A DNA stretch of 64,000 nt from Pseudomonas viridiflava (GTDB lineage: Bacteria; Pseudomonadota; Gammaproteobacteria; Pseudomonadales; Pseudomonadaceae). Numbering within the stretch: position 1 is the stretch's first letter; each line of letters opens with the position of its first letter. The position numbers and the translations under genes were made by a program. The notes under the pieces are model-generated. The model did not search any database, was not told the origin of the DNA, and worked only from the letters and a program-made list of their open reading frames with translations. This document shows, piece by piece, positions 24,494-32,814 of this stretch. The stretch lies in contig NZ_UTVH01000016.1 in the NCBI RefSeq assembly GCF_900585905.1, positions 186,001 through 250,000 of the forward strand, given 5' to 3'.

Positions 24494-24577
24494 GAAGGCA
24501 GGAAACTGTCAGGTTTTTGTGGGCGGGCCGTTAAAGGGCTGCTGACAAGCAGGCGTAACCGACGAAATGTGCAGGTC

Positions 24578-24629
24578 TGAGTATGGTGGGCCCACACGGA
24601 CTCGAACCGTGGACCTAGGGATTATGAGT
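24578..24629. other. att site, left end of the island (partial tRNA copy)
   Basis: 52 bases identical to 40842-40893 except one (T for A at 24616). They correspond to the 3' half of the tRNA(CAU) gene, from the anticodon loop through CCA, plus a few bases. The 5' half of the tRNA is absent here, so this is a duplicated attachment core, not a functional tRNA. Confidence 0.9.
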
Positions 24630-24873
24630 TGCAGGGAGAGGTGCTATGCCTAGAGAAATCGTTCGTAGGTGAACGTAGGTTGGCATAGCTGGAGGCCCCG
24701 TAGTTAATGGTGTTGAGCGTAGTTTTGAGAAGGTTGATCAAGCTGAGTACTGTACCGTGGTTGTACTGATTTTGCAGCGTATAAGCTTCGACTTAATGTA
24801 ACGCGGTCACCATGTTCAATTCTGAAGAGGCGAATGCTTGGCCTCGAATGGGCTCTTGGCATTGGTAGCGGCT

Positions 24874-25043
24874 GAGCCCCGGCTTCCGGTTACACCAGGA
24901 GGCCGCAATCTGTCGCAGCAAGCTCCCTCTTGAAGCACTGCCCCAGCCGGATCATCATTCGGGATGCGCATTCTCTGCTTTTGCCAGAAGCGCCTTAATC
25001 TCGTTCATGCTGAGAAATTGGTACAGCACCATTTTCCGCGAAC
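24874..25043. repeat. Degenerate direct repeat, copy B, in the island's left end
   Basis: Partner of 22433-22600. The minus-strand frame is intact here and ends MVLYQFLSMNEIKALLAKAE followed by NAHPE and a stop. The gene it came from is not recognised. The surrounding 24630-25332 holds no convincing gene; an 8-base inverted repeat GCTATGCC / GGCATAGC lies at about 24643-24689. Confidence 0.6.
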
Positions 25044-25332
25044 ACCAGGTGGGGCCTGCTGATACCCTTGTCAGGAGGCCCCGGCCTGACTCTCTCCAGA
25101 TCGAGCACGATTCCCGTGCCATCCTGACAGAGAGGCCGCATGACCACCCGCCGCGCTACTTCGCTTCGCCCTGGACAATTTAAGCACCTTATCCGCGTTG
25201 CATCCGTAACTGGCCGCATGCCAGAGCGTGATGTGATGCTGTTACCTAACCCTGCATACCCACAGCACTGACCCTGGTACGCGGAAAACGCTGCAGACAG
25301 CGATAGATCAACTTGAGAAATCACTTAGCATC

Positions 25333-25686
25333 ATGAGTCCCAAAGCGGTAGCCGCGCTGGGGGCTTTGGAGCCCGCGTACTTTACCTACCAGGTGCTCTC
25401 TGATGACGCTGGACATGTATCAGCCACATCCCTCGATCATTTCATTGAGCCTCACGAAGGCCGAAAGTATTGGAACTACAAAGTCGGTGCAGGTGGGCCT
25501 GACGAGATCGCAGCGTCACTCTATTACTGTCTTTATGGAGCCATTCCTGTTGCAGTTGGGGTTGCAGAGTTACTCAAGCTGGAGCAGTTCGCGGGCCAAA
25601 TTAATGAGGTGGTGGACCGATTCGATAAAGTCCCCCACCCACTTGAAAAAAACGCACAGCGCGGCTATTCGAAGCCAACGCCTTGA
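25333..25686 (+). CDS. Hypothetical protein (117 aa)
   Basis: Not recognised. Begins MSPKAVAALGALEPAYFTYQ and contains an aromatic-rich centre (GRKYWNYKVGAGGPDEIAAS) and one short hydrophobic stretch (LYYCLYGAIPVAVGVAELL). It lacks a strong ribosome site, so it may be a gene fragment. It opens the run of small genes that look like an immunity or orphan-cargo array. Confidence 0.4.
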   Translation: MSPKAVAALGALEPAYFTYQVLSDDAGHVSATSLDHFIEPHEGRKYWNYKVGAGGPDEIAASLYYCLYGAIPVAVGVAELLKLEQFAGQINEVVDRFDKVPHPLEKNAQRGYSKPTP

Positions 25687-25763
25687 CCGTCGAAGTAAAT
25701 AGGAAATCACCCGTTACGTGTGACACGCCTTTGACTCGCAAAACTGACACAACAGAGAAATTT

Positions 25764-26189
25764 ATGACCCCAAATCCAGATGATTCGAACTTGAAATCAG
25801 CAGACTTGATATCTGCATTAAGCCAAATGGAGCCGTTAGCCAGCGCGATAAAAGGGCTTGCACAGTCCCAGAGACATCAGTCGGATATTGAGATTGTGCG
25901 CCTCTGGTATACCGATCAGCAGCGGTCTGACGTCATTGCCCAGCTCGACAGTGCAAGGAGAGCTCTCGATTTTGCCGATGGTGTGATGGAGCTCGTTGTT
26001 AGACGCAGATCTGACCAGCGAAGCTTCGAGCAGTATGCTCAGGCTCGGGGTGAGGAGGAGGCCCGTAAGGCTTTCACGTCGGAGGAGGATGCCCAAGCTA
26101 TGGTCAAAGGTCGTAGGTCTGACCTTGAACGCATCAAGTGGTCGCATCCTGTCGTTAGTCGTCTACATGCCCAGGTTCGCGGCTGGTAG
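25764..26189 (+). CDS. Hypothetical soluble protein (141 aa)
   Basis: Not recognised. From ATG 25764 (MTPNPDDSNLKSADLISALS) it is charged and mostly helical (SDVIAQLDSARRALDFADGV, then MELVVRRRSDQRSFEQYAQ), ending HPVVSRLHAQVRGW. CAGAGAA precedes the ATG. A frame upstream to 25683 is open but has only a TTG start overlapping the previous gene. Confidence 0.5.
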   Translation: MTPNPDDSNLKSADLISALSQMEPLASAIKGLAQSQRHQSDIEIVRLWYTDQQRSDVIAQLDSARRALDFADGVMELVVRRRSDQRSFEQYAQARGEEEARKAFTSEEDAQAMVKGRRSDLERIKWSHPVVSRLHAQVRGW

Positions 26190-26423
26190 GTAGGTGCCTG
26201 GTACGTTATGCACATGGGCTTGGCTTCCGATTAAAGGAAAGGAACGCCAAAGCCCCGCCAAGTGTGGGGCCGAGTAAATAGAGGATGCCGCTTTGGTATC
26301 CACCACATCTAAGGCATGACGACATGGCCATGCCCCCTTGGAACGCCTCGCCGGGCGGGTCGAAACTGAATGACCAGGCCAAAGCTGCCCAGGTCGAGGA
26401 CTAGGGAAAAAAGGACGAATGAG

Positions 26424-26981
26424 ATGATGATGAAAGGTATAGTTAGCATGTTGACTCTAGCCGCTCTCGGCGGTTGCGCGGCGATTATAGGTGGTCCTAC
26501 AGAGGTCACAGTATCCTCACTAATGACTGCACCGGCACTTTTTCAAGGCCAAATTGATCCGTTCTCCGCAAGTGGCCCGAATACGCTAAAAGTGGGCGAT
26601 TCTTATAACCAGCTGGCGATCTTCAACCTACGTTCCTGCAACGATGACAAGACGGACTGCAAGGTTGGAAAAGGAAAGTTGCAGAGCAAGACAACAGTGT
26701 TAGGCCTCAGCAGAGATGAGGCAACCGTTCGGGTCGATCTGCATCTCGACGTTGGTGGCTCGCAAACCGTGCACGACAAAGTCAGCAATACAGGGTATCA
26801 ACTCCACGACGTACCCTTGAAAGACCAAGTTGTCACGTCCAAAACCATCAGGCTGAATTACAACGCCTCCAGGCATATCGGTTTGCCCTATGGCGTGAGC
26901 TTCAACGTTTGCGTTGAAGGCACCGCTGATCCTGCTGGCAATGTGATGCACGCCTGCCAGCCTCTGCGCGGGTTCGACTGA
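26424..26981 (+). CDS. Putative lipoprotein (about 185 aa)
   Basis: Starts MMMKGIVSMLTLAALGGCAA: a lipoprotein signal with lipobox ALGGC, so the mature protein is lipid-anchored in the envelope. It contains four further cysteines (RSCNDDKTDCKVG, NVCVEGT, HACQPL), probably in disulphides, and a beta-rich body. AAGGA lies nine bases before the ATG. The function is unknown; the context suggests an envelope immunity or surface protein. It is followed in frame after its TGA by another open stretch. Confidence 0.65.
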   Translation: MMMKGIVSMLTLAALGGCAAIIGGPTEVTVSSLMTAPALFQGQIDPFSASGPNTLKVGDSYNQLAIFNLRSCNDDKTDCKVGKGKLQSKTTVLGLSRDEATVRVDLHLDVGGSQTVHDKVSNTGYQLHDVPLKDQVVTSKTIRLNYNASRHIGLPYGVSFNVCVEGTADPAGNVMHACQPLRGFD

Positions 26982-27257
26982 TTCCACGGAAAAACCTACG
27001 TTCGTTCAGGCGGATTTCTGATTGCCCATGGCCAGCTGGCTGGGGGGCTAATCATTGATGAGGGAGGCCATGCGATAGTCCACGGTCAGGTATCACGCAA
27101 CGTAATCAACCACGGAACGCTTGAGCTGCTGGGTCAAGTATCTGGAAGGATTATCGGAAATCCACCTATCAATGAGGTGAAGCCGGTTCAGATCGTCGGC
27201 ACGGATCTTGAGGTTCCCTTTCGTGGGGAAACTACCTCATGGACCTACACGAGCTAG
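26982..27257 (+). pseudogene. Beta-solenoid-like coding remnant with no start codon
   Basis: 92 codons open in the same frame directly after the lipoprotein's TGA: TYVRSGGFLIAHGQLAGGLI, then HGQVSRNVINHGTLELLGQV, then GTDLEVPFRGETTSWTYTS. The Gly-spaced HGQLAGG / HGQVSRN / LGQVSGR pattern suggests a beta-solenoid. No ATG, GTG or TTG occurs in its first 25 codons, so it is either the end of a gene that lost its start or is reached by readthrough. Confidence 0.5.
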
Positions 27258-27271
27258 TTCAAGGAAAGATC

Positions 27272-27649
27272 ATGATCAAACGTCTGACCAAAATTGCATT
27301 TTTATCTTGCCTAAGCGCGTCGGTAATCAGTCTTATCTTAGGCGTATGGTCCGTTTGGGAGTTGCCCGCCTTCAGCGGCAAGCTAGTGACCTCGGGAGGT
27401 ATCTTGATGGCTCTGGCTGGTGTGCTTCAGCTAGAGATCAGCAATTTTTTTCAAAACCTTTTTTCCGAGTATTCAGACTTGGAGCGGTATCCTGGATGGG
27501 CCCCATCACGCGTTGCACGACAGGTCATAGACAATCCCGACCGACCCATAGCCACCAAGCTACGTAACCTCTCGTTCTTCAACGTCCGCACGGCTCTATG
27601 GCTGGTTATTGCAGGCACATTTTTGCAGCTGATCGGCGTATGGATATAA
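27272..27649 (+). CDS. Small membrane protein (125 aa)
   Basis: Not recognised. Three likely membrane segments: IAFLSCLSASVISLILGVWS, LVTSGGILMALAGVLQL and LWLVIAGTFLQLIGVWI. CAAGGAAAG precedes ATG 27272 at good spacing. It sits in an array of small membrane proteins typical of orphan immunity genes. Confidence 0.6.
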   Translation: MIKRLTKIAFLSCLSASVISLILGVWSVWELPAFSGKLVTSGGILMALAGVLQLEISNFFQNLFSEYSDLERYPGWAPSRVARQVIDNPDRPIATKLRNLSFFNVRTALWLVIAGTFLQLIGVWI

Positions 27650-27658
27650 ATAGGAAAA

Positions 27659-28615
27659 ATGCTCATGAGCTGGGATGACTACATTGATACGGATTATATC
27701 GACCTGCCAGAAGAGGCTGTGATCCCGGATGCTCATCCTTTTGAGCCTAATGATGAGTGGTTATCAAGTGCTCAGCCGGAGCATCAACTTGAAGCGATGA
27801 AGCGGTGGTTCCAGGCTAGATTCGTGGACCCGGCTCAAGAAACGCCTTATGACGGCGGTGAGGGGGGCTATCAATTCATCCATGGTGGTCCATACGATCC
27901 CGACGAGGAGCTACAGGACAGATTTGGCAATATTGTCGAATACGGGGTTATAGAGCAGCGCGTAAACGAACTGTATTCTGAGGTTGGAGATGAATGGGCA
28001 CCAGCGGATTGGGAGCCGGATTACGACGAAGCCCTTGCTATGGTTGCGTCAGGTCCCGGTGAACCATACCAAATGCTTTGCACTCGGCTTGATCAGATCA
28101 GGCAAGTAGCGTCAATTAACGGCAATTTTGATGTCACACAAGTGGCTAATCAGCTCGCCCATGCAGGAATCATTTCAGCCCTCGAAGCTTACCTCTCTGA
28201 GACAGTGACCTACTGGGCGAATGAGGACGAGTATGTGTTCCGTGACTTAGTCAGCTCTATTGAGGAGTTCCAGAAGGCCAAGCTTTCGGTTTCAGATATT
28301 TTCAAAGAGATGGAAGGACTCCATGCTCGGCTAGAAAAGTACCTGCAAGATTTGGTCTGGCATCGCTTTGAAAAAGTGAGATCACTAATGCAGCGGGGTT
28401 TGAAGATAACAATACCTGACATCGGTTTTTTGATGAAAGAGGTAGAAATAAGGCATGACATCATTCACCGGGGCGGTCGAGACAAGCAGGGAAGAGCAGT
28501 CGTCCTGACGGGGCAGCAGGTCAGTGATATTTCCGAAAACGTGAAGGTTTTCGCCGCATATATAGAGCAAGAGCTAGCTCAAAGATTTGAGTCACATTCA
28601 GCGGTCGACAAATAG
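27659..28615 (+). CDS. HEPN-domain-like protein (318 aa)
   Basis: The acidic N-terminal half (DDYIDTDYIDLPEEAVIPDA) is not recognised. The C-terminal half is helical and ends in a HEPN-type motif R-x4-H as RHDIIHRGGRDKQGRAV near residues 262-278, the pattern of RiboL-PSP-HEPN proteins (VExRHxIxHxxG). HEPN proteins are often RNases in toxin-antitoxin or phage-defence systems, but several of this type have no demonstrated activity. TAGGAAAA lies just upstream of the ATG, and the previous stop is 9 bases away. Confidence 0.65.
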   Translation: MLMSWDDYIDTDYIDLPEEAVIPDAHPFEPNDEWLSSAQPEHQLEAMKRWFQARFVDPAQETPYDGGEGGYQFIHGGPYDPDEELQDRFGNIVEYGVIEQRVNELYSEVGDEWAPADWEPDYDEALAMVASGPGEPYQMLCTRLDQIRQVASINGNFDVTQVANQLAHAGIISALEAYLSETVTYWANEDEYVFRDLVSSIEEFQKAKLSVSDIFKEMEGLHARLEKYLQDLVWHRFEKVRSLMQRGLKITIPDIGFLMKEVEIRHDIIHRGGRDKQGRAVVLTGQQVSDISENVKVFAAYIEQELAQRFESHSAVDK

Positions 28616-28708
28616 GTGTCTAGCGCTATGGGCTTGCTGGCTGCTGCCATCCAGGGCGGCAAGTCACCCGGTCCACCACTAGCTCCACGAACGAAGGAAA
28701 AATCGCCT

Positions 28709-28960
28709 ATGACGCAGCTGATCGAGGCGCTACGCGCAACCGCCACAAAGTGGCGGGCAGGTAACCAGGAACACCCTGGCGGTGTCGTGCTGGTATGGGA
28801 AGGCGTGGTGTACGGCTGGAAGAACGAACTACGCGATCCTGAAAGCGAGCGCCCAGGCGCCTACGCCGTGGACAAGGCCGGAGTGGTCTTCAAAGCAGAA
28901 GGTGGCGACGACTACAACGGCGCGAAAGCGTGGGTCGCTGTTGACCCTGACGGACGATAG
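28709..28960 (+). CDS. Small ArdR-like protein, possible antirestriction (83 aa)
   Basis: MTQLIEALRATATKWRAGNQ, then HPGGVVLVWEGVVYGWKNEL and GAYAVDKAGVVFKAEGGDDY resemble proteins annotated ArdR in Pseudomonas integrative elements (GGVVL...YGWKN...GAxAVDxxGxVFxAEGGxDYxGA). If so, it protects incoming DNA from host restriction. I recognise the pattern from memory only. GAAGGAAA precedes ATG 28709. Confidence 0.55.
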   Translation: MTQLIEALRATATKWRAGNQEHPGGVVLVWEGVVYGWKNELRDPESERPGAYAVDKAGVVFKAEGGDDYNGAKAWVAVDPDGR

Positions 28961-28971
28961 GAAAAAGAGGA

Positions 28972-29220
28972 ATGATGAAGCGCGCTGCAATTACAACACT
29001 GGCCTTTCTGATCGCACTCCCATCAATCTACTGGTTGCTCGGCGAAGCGGCAGTGATGTTTGAAATGGCAAGCACGGGAGCCAAATCAAGAGCTGAGCTG
29101 GCAGATGACTTTGGCCTTGGTATCATTGGGCTCTTAATTGTCGCACCTGCAACCGTAATCGGCGCAGTGATCACAGCCTCTTTTTTTTGGTGGCAAATGA
29201 GGCCCCGCAGGAGGGGCTAA
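28972..29220 (+). CDS. Small membrane protein (82 aa)
   Basis: Two hydrophobic segments: ITTLAFLIALPSIYWLLGEA and LGIIGLLIVAPATVIGAVIT. A GGAATG context (AAAAAGAGG) precedes ATG 28972. It is immunity-like by size and company. No family is recognised. Confidence 0.5.
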   Translation: MMKRAAITTLAFLIALPSIYWLLGEAAVMFEMASTGAKSRAELADDFGLGIIGLLIVAPATVIGAVITASFFWWQMRPRRRG

Positions 29221-29339
29221 ATGCTTAACAAACCATCCAGCACTCGCAGGCTTGCAGGCAGCTGATCTATAGGGTGACGTTACCCCCGTCCACCACCAGC
29301 TCCACGAACAACGGAACATGAACTAAAAAGGATGAAGCT

Positions 29340-29600
29340 ATGAGAAACGAAAAAGCCCACCTACTGATAGTCGAGGCAAAGCTACGCAAAGCGTGTAGAT
29401 CTGCATTGTTCTGCGGTGTGCTAGTTGTTTTCGCGATGGTGGCCATCGTTATGTTGGGTTTAGCCGCCGAACAACCAGTGGACCAAAAAGCCATTGCCGA
29501 AGGCTGGACACCGCTCATCATGCTGATGGCAGCAATCTGCGGGATTTGTCATTTTTTCCACGGGTTGGTTAAGAATAAAATCAAGAGACTGAACCAATGA
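29340..29600 (+). CDS. Small membrane protein (86 aa)
   Basis: Two membrane segments: ALFCGVLVVFAMVAIVMLGL and LIMLMAAICGICHFFHGLV, with a basic tail (KNKIKRLNQ). AAAAAGGATGAAGCT precedes ATG 29340. The 45 bases before it (29274-29321) resemble the leader at 28659-28702 in front of the ArdR-like gene, suggesting cassette-like shuffling. Confidence 0.5.
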   Translation: MRNEKAHLLIVEAKLRKACRSALFCGVLVVFAMVAIVMLGLAAEQPVDQKAIAEGWTPLIMLMAAICGICHFFHGLVKNKIKRLNQ

Positions 29601-29759
29601 GCCTCTACTTCGATAACGACCAGAGCCGACTTACTTAACTCAGCCCCTACATACGTAGGTAAATCGCCCAAGTACACCACAATCCCTGCCGTAAACGCGG
29701 GGCTAAGTAGGTAGAAGGACGCACAACCTTGCGTCCGGAAAAAAGGAGAGGGAATTCGA

Positions 29760-30014
29760 ATGACGTCATCGAGTGAGCTGGATCTAACGATGGAAGCAGC
29801 ATCGGCTTTAGCCGACGCCCTGGATGTGAATGCAGAGCCTCGCCCTACATCGCGCATCCGGTTCATTACGTGGATTCTGGGCCGTTTTGAAGACGCTGAA
29901 TCTTTAGTTAATGCCGCTCAAGGCTTACCTGAACTGCCTTCTGAGCTTCGCATGGACTATGACGCCTGGGTCACCAAGGGCTGTAAAACGCAAAGTGCCG
30001 ATCTAGACGAATAG
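29760..30014 (+). CDS. Hypothetical small acidic protein (84 aa)
   Basis: MTSSSELDLTMEAASALADA, then RIRFITWILGRFEDAESLVN. Helical and acidic, no membrane segment. AAGGAGAGGG lies about 10 bases before the ATG. Not recognised. Confidence 0.5.
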   Translation: MTSSSELDLTMEAASALADALDVNAEPRPTSRIRFITWILGRFEDAESLVNAAQGLPELPSELRMDYDAWVTKGCKTQSADLDE

Positions 30015-30040
30015 GAGCTGATGAATCAGGGGGTTGCGGT

Positions 30041-30412
30041 TTGGAGTACATCAAACGTTTTATCGAAAAACACCGATATGGACCTTGGAAAGGCATCCTG
30101 ATTGGCTATCTCGTTTTGTGCGGGGTATCAGGAGTTATGTCTGCTTGGAATAGCCGTCACTTCCTACCATCGTTTGTTCTCTGGACCTGTACGCATCTTC
30201 TTTACCTTCCTGTCATGGCCGCCTGTTTGGGATTATCCATTTGGCCCGGTGTCCTTGCCGCAAAATCGTCAAAGCTACCAATTATTGGTTGGATTGTAGG
30301 AATAGCTGCGTTTTTCATTGTCAGCGTATTCATCCTGTATCTCGTAGGTGAAATCCCAGGGATAGGATGGCGATTCAAAGTCATTCTCAGCTCCTCAAAT
30401 GACGATTATTGA
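30041..30412 (+). CDS. Small membrane protein with TTG start (123 aa)
   Basis: Three to four membrane segments (ILIGYLVLCGVSGVMSAW, LLYLPVMAACLGLSIWPGV, IIGWIVGIAAFFIVSVFILY). The only usable start is TTG at 30041, with CAGGGGG upstream. Not recognised. The following 30413-30700 holds no supported gene. Confidence 0.5.
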   Translation: MEYIKRFIEKHRYGPWKGILIGYLVLCGVSGVMSAWNSRHFLPSFVLWTCTHLLYLPVMAACLGLSIWPGVLAAKSSKLPIIGWIVGIAAFFIVSVFILYLVGEIPGIGWRFKVILSSSNDDY

Positions 30413-30710
30413 ACCCTGACCCTGGGCTTTCGTAACGCTAGGAATTGAATGAATGGACCACCATCCGCTCCGCCAACGAGTCATCGAGCGTTTCGCTAAA
30501 AGCTGGAGCCTTGCACGCCCTGAGAGTAAGCGTCTGCCGAACCCGTCTTGAACAACTGGATTGGAATTCCGATGTACCTATTTTCGAACTTCCATTGAGG
30601 TCGCTGGGTAGGCTCAGGTCACTATGACAGTAGAGACAGCGTACCTATAGGCCGCACTGATTTCGGGGCGTGGAGGTTGAAGTTATCGGTACTGTTGCTA
30701 TAGGATCTGC

Positions 30711-30762
30711 ACAGGAGATGGCATTCCTCCTTGAAACCGCCTCGTGCTGATGATGCCTACGT
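30711..30762 (+). ncRNA. Fluoride riboswitch (crcB motif)
   Basis: The core reads AGGAGATGGCATTCCTCC, then AAACCGCC, then GCTGATGATGCCTAC, which fits the conserved GGxGAUGGxxUUCxCC / ACCGCC / GCUGAUGxxxCCUAC pattern of the fluoride aptamer. A hairpin downstream (CCTACG...CGTAGG with CCCTG/CAGGG inside, 30756-30786) could be the expression platform. It precedes crcB by about 150 bases. Confidence 0.92.
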
Positions 30763-30908
30763 AAACCCTGGACAGGGTGCGTAGGTTCGCCTCCCTGTCC
30801 TCTAATCTAGGACAGGATCTTGACTTCAAATCTCATAGCAGCTCTCTATCGCAATCTGCGATTATCAGTACCTCCTCGGCTCTACCAGACCAGAGGAGAA
30901 TTGCAGCC

Positions 30909-31292
30909 ATGCTGAAATCACTATTAGTTATCGCCATCGGTGCATCACTTGGTGCTTGGTTGCGCTGGCTCCTAGGCATGAAGCTCAACGCACTCTTCCC
31001 GACAATTCCCCCAGGCACTGTGGTGGCGAACATGGTCGGGGGTTACATCATCGGCCTGGCCATCGCGTTCTTGGCCGCATCTCCCTCCTTAAGCCCCGAA
31101 TGGCGCCTGCTAATTATCACGGGTTTTTGTGGGGGACTTACCACCTTTTCCACCTTTTCAGCCGAAACAGTTGCCCTAATCCAAGAAGGGAGATTGCTTT
31201 GGGCCCTCGGCTCAATTTCATTGCACGTCGTAGGTTCGTTAGCGATGACCGCTGCCGGACTACTGTCCTACCAAATGATTGGTACTCGCTGA
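30909..31292 (+). CDS. crcB: CrcB/Fluc fluoride channel
   Basis: 127 residues, four membrane segments, with the Fluc hallmarks [18 protein letters not shown] and [15 protein letters not shown] (the phenylalanine/threonine/serine pore region). Fluc channels work as dual-topology dimers that let cytoplasmic fluoride leak out. A fluoride riboswitch lies upstream. GAGGAGA precedes ATG 30909. The downstream genes (DUF190, pyrophosphatase) fit a fluoride-response operon. Confidence 0.95.
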   Translation: MLKSLLVIAIGASLGAWLRWLLGMKLNALFPTIPPGTVVANMVGGYIIGLAIAFLAASPSLSPEWRLLIITGFCGGLTTFSTFSAETVALIQEGRLLWALGSISLHVVGSLAMTAAGLLSYQMIGTR

Positions 31293-31302
31293 GGAGATTA
31301 AA

Positions 31303-31656
31303 ATGAAAGGTTATATGGTCGTTTTCTTCACCCAACAAAACCGTCGTTATCAAGGAAAAATGCTTGGCGAATGGATCGTCGACGTGGCTAAGGAAATGGG
31401 GCTGCGCGGTGCCACGCTATGTACTGGAATCGAAGGTTTTGGACACACTGGGAAACTACACTCATCGCACTTTTTTGAGCTGGCTGATCAACCCACGGAG
31501 ATTCGCTTGGCAATCACGGAGGATGAGGCAGAGCGGTTATTCAAGCGACTGGACTGTGAGGAAATATCGGTGTTTTTCACCAAGACGCCAATCGAGATGG
31601 GCACACTTGGAAAAACGCCTTCCAGCTCAGCCCCTTCCAAAGCTTCGGAGCTGTGA
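31303..31656 (+). CDS. DUF190 (PII-like) protein
   Basis: 117 residues beginning [20 protein letters not shown], with [20 protein letters not shown] typical of DUF190, a PII-signal-protein-like fold commonly encoded beside crcB. It probably senses a nucleotide or anion and modulates the fluoride response. GAGGAG precedes ATG 31303, and crcB ends 10 bases upstream. Confidence 0.9.
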   Translation: MKGYMVVFFTQQNRRYQGKMLGEWIVDVAKEMGLRGATLCTGIEGFGHTGKLHSSHFFELADQPTEIRLAITEDEAERLFKRLDCEEISVFFTKTPIEMGTLGKTPSSSAPSKASEL

Positions 31657-31658
31657 AC

Positions 31659-32204
31659 ATGAGCTATACGGACATTCCAGCTGGTAACGCGATCCCCGAT
31701 GACTTTTTCACCGTTATCGAGATTCCTGCAAACCACTCGCCGATCAAGTACGAGGTGGACAAGCCAAGTGGACAGATCTTCGTTGATCGCTTCCTCAGCA
31801 CGCCGATGTTCTACCCGGCTAACTACGGGTTCATTCCAAATACCTTGAGCGATGACGGCGATCCTTTGGACGTCCTCGTGATTTGCCCTTACCCGGTATC
31901 ACCTGGCGTTGTCATCCGCAGTCGCCCAGTAGGTGTGATGTACATGACGGACGAAGCTGGTGCGGATGCCAAGGTAATCGCAGTGCCTCATGAAAAACTC
32001 AGCTCTATGTACAGCAATGTAAAGGAATGCTCTGACCTCCCTGCGTTACTCCTCGCACAGATTCAGCACTTCTTCGAAAACTACAAAGCGTTAGAGCCGG
32101 GTAAGTGGGTGAAAATGGGCCGCTGGGGGAGCGCAGACGAAGCGCGGGAAGATATTCGTAAATCGGTAGCGGCCTATAACCTGAAGAAGGAGGCTTGCAA
32201 GTAG
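31659..32204 (+). CDS. ppa: Inorganic pyrophosphatase, family I
   Basis: 181 residues with the family signature [10 protein letters not shown] and the active-site lysine/glutamate region [10 protein letters not shown]. It hydrolyses pyrophosphate in the cytosol. Fluoride strongly inhibits this enzyme, so an extra copy in a fluoride operon probably replaces inhibited housekeeping enzyme. It overlaps the upstream DUF190 region by a GTGAACATG context (start ATG 31659) and the next gene by one base. Confidence 0.94.
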   Translation: MSYTDIPAGNAIPDDFFTVIEIPANHSPIKYEVDKPSGQIFVDRFLSTPMFYPANYGFIPNTLSDDGDPLDVLVICPYPVSPGVVIRSRPVGVMYMTDEAGADAKVIAVPHEKLSSMYSNVKECSDLPALLLAQIQHFFENYKALEPGKWVKMGRWGSADEAREDIRKSVAAYNLKKEACK

Positions 32205-32806
32205 TGTTACTCAATCAGAAGAGCGCAGAGCAGGAAATTTCTCTGAAGGTAAGAGAAGACTTTTTGCTGCTGCCGAAAACTGCTGAATTGACGCGCTGGG
32301 TAATGGCCCAGTCCACGGGCGGAAGAACTTTACCGTATTTCGATCCACTGGATGGCGGCGTCTTCGCAAGGGTATTGATCTTGTTGGAATCGCCCGCTCG
32401 AACGGTCAGTCTTCCACGGTATGTCTCAAGAGACAATCCGGGGCCTGCACAACGCAACCTGAAAGGTTTCATTGAGCAGGTTGGACTGGCACGTCACAAA
32501 ACCGTCCTTTGGAATTTGTACCCTTGGTTACCAGATCTCGATAAGCCCAAGGGTCCGCTCCGCAGAGCGCAAATTGAGGAAGGTATCGAGATGCTGATCA
32601 CGCTACTGACGCTTTTCCCTGATCTCGTCACTATCGTGTTTGCCGGACGTGTTGCCCAGAAAGCCATACCGCGTGTTCGGCTCGCCTTCCCTAATTTTTC
32701 ATTGCTGGAAATGCCACACCCAAGTCCCCTTTCTGTTTGCACTCACCCGAATGTTAGGCAGCGCATTTTGTCCACACTGCGTCACGCCAAACAGTCGATC
32801 AAGTAG
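32204..32806 (+). CDS. Uracil-DNA-glycosylase-superfamily protein in the fluoride operon
   Basis: 200 residues. VLILLESPAR, DNPGPAQRNLKGFIEQVGL, KTVLWNLYPW, LVTIVFAGRVAQKA and EMPHPSPLSV match the order of UDG-superfamily motifs, with HPSP in place of the terminal catalytic-loop histidine motif. The usual GxDPG first motif is changed to LESPA, so glycosylase activity is uncertain. GTG 32204 overlaps the ppa stop codon and has AAGAAGGAGG 11 bases upstream; TTG 32195 is an alternative. The role beside fluoride genes is unknown. Confidence 0.72.
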   Translation: MLLNQKSAEQEISLKVREDFLLLPKTAELTRWVMAQSTGGRTLPYFDPLDGGVFARVLILLESPARTVSLPRYVSRDNPGPAQRNLKGFIEQVGLARHKTVLWNLYPWLPDLDKPKGPLRRAQIEEGIEMLITLLTLFPDLVTIVFAGRVAQKAIPRVRLAFPNFSLLEMPHPSPLSVCTHPNVRQRILSTLRHAKQSIK

Positions 32807-32814
32807 CCAAAGGC

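Noticed and set aside
24578..24629. A second tRNA gene
   Set aside because: Only the 3' half is present; the 5' half is replaced by unrelated sequence, so it is the duplicated att core.
30445..30627. 60-codon frame before the fluoride riboswitch
   Set aside because: No ribosome site, no recognisable composition and no neighbours that support it.
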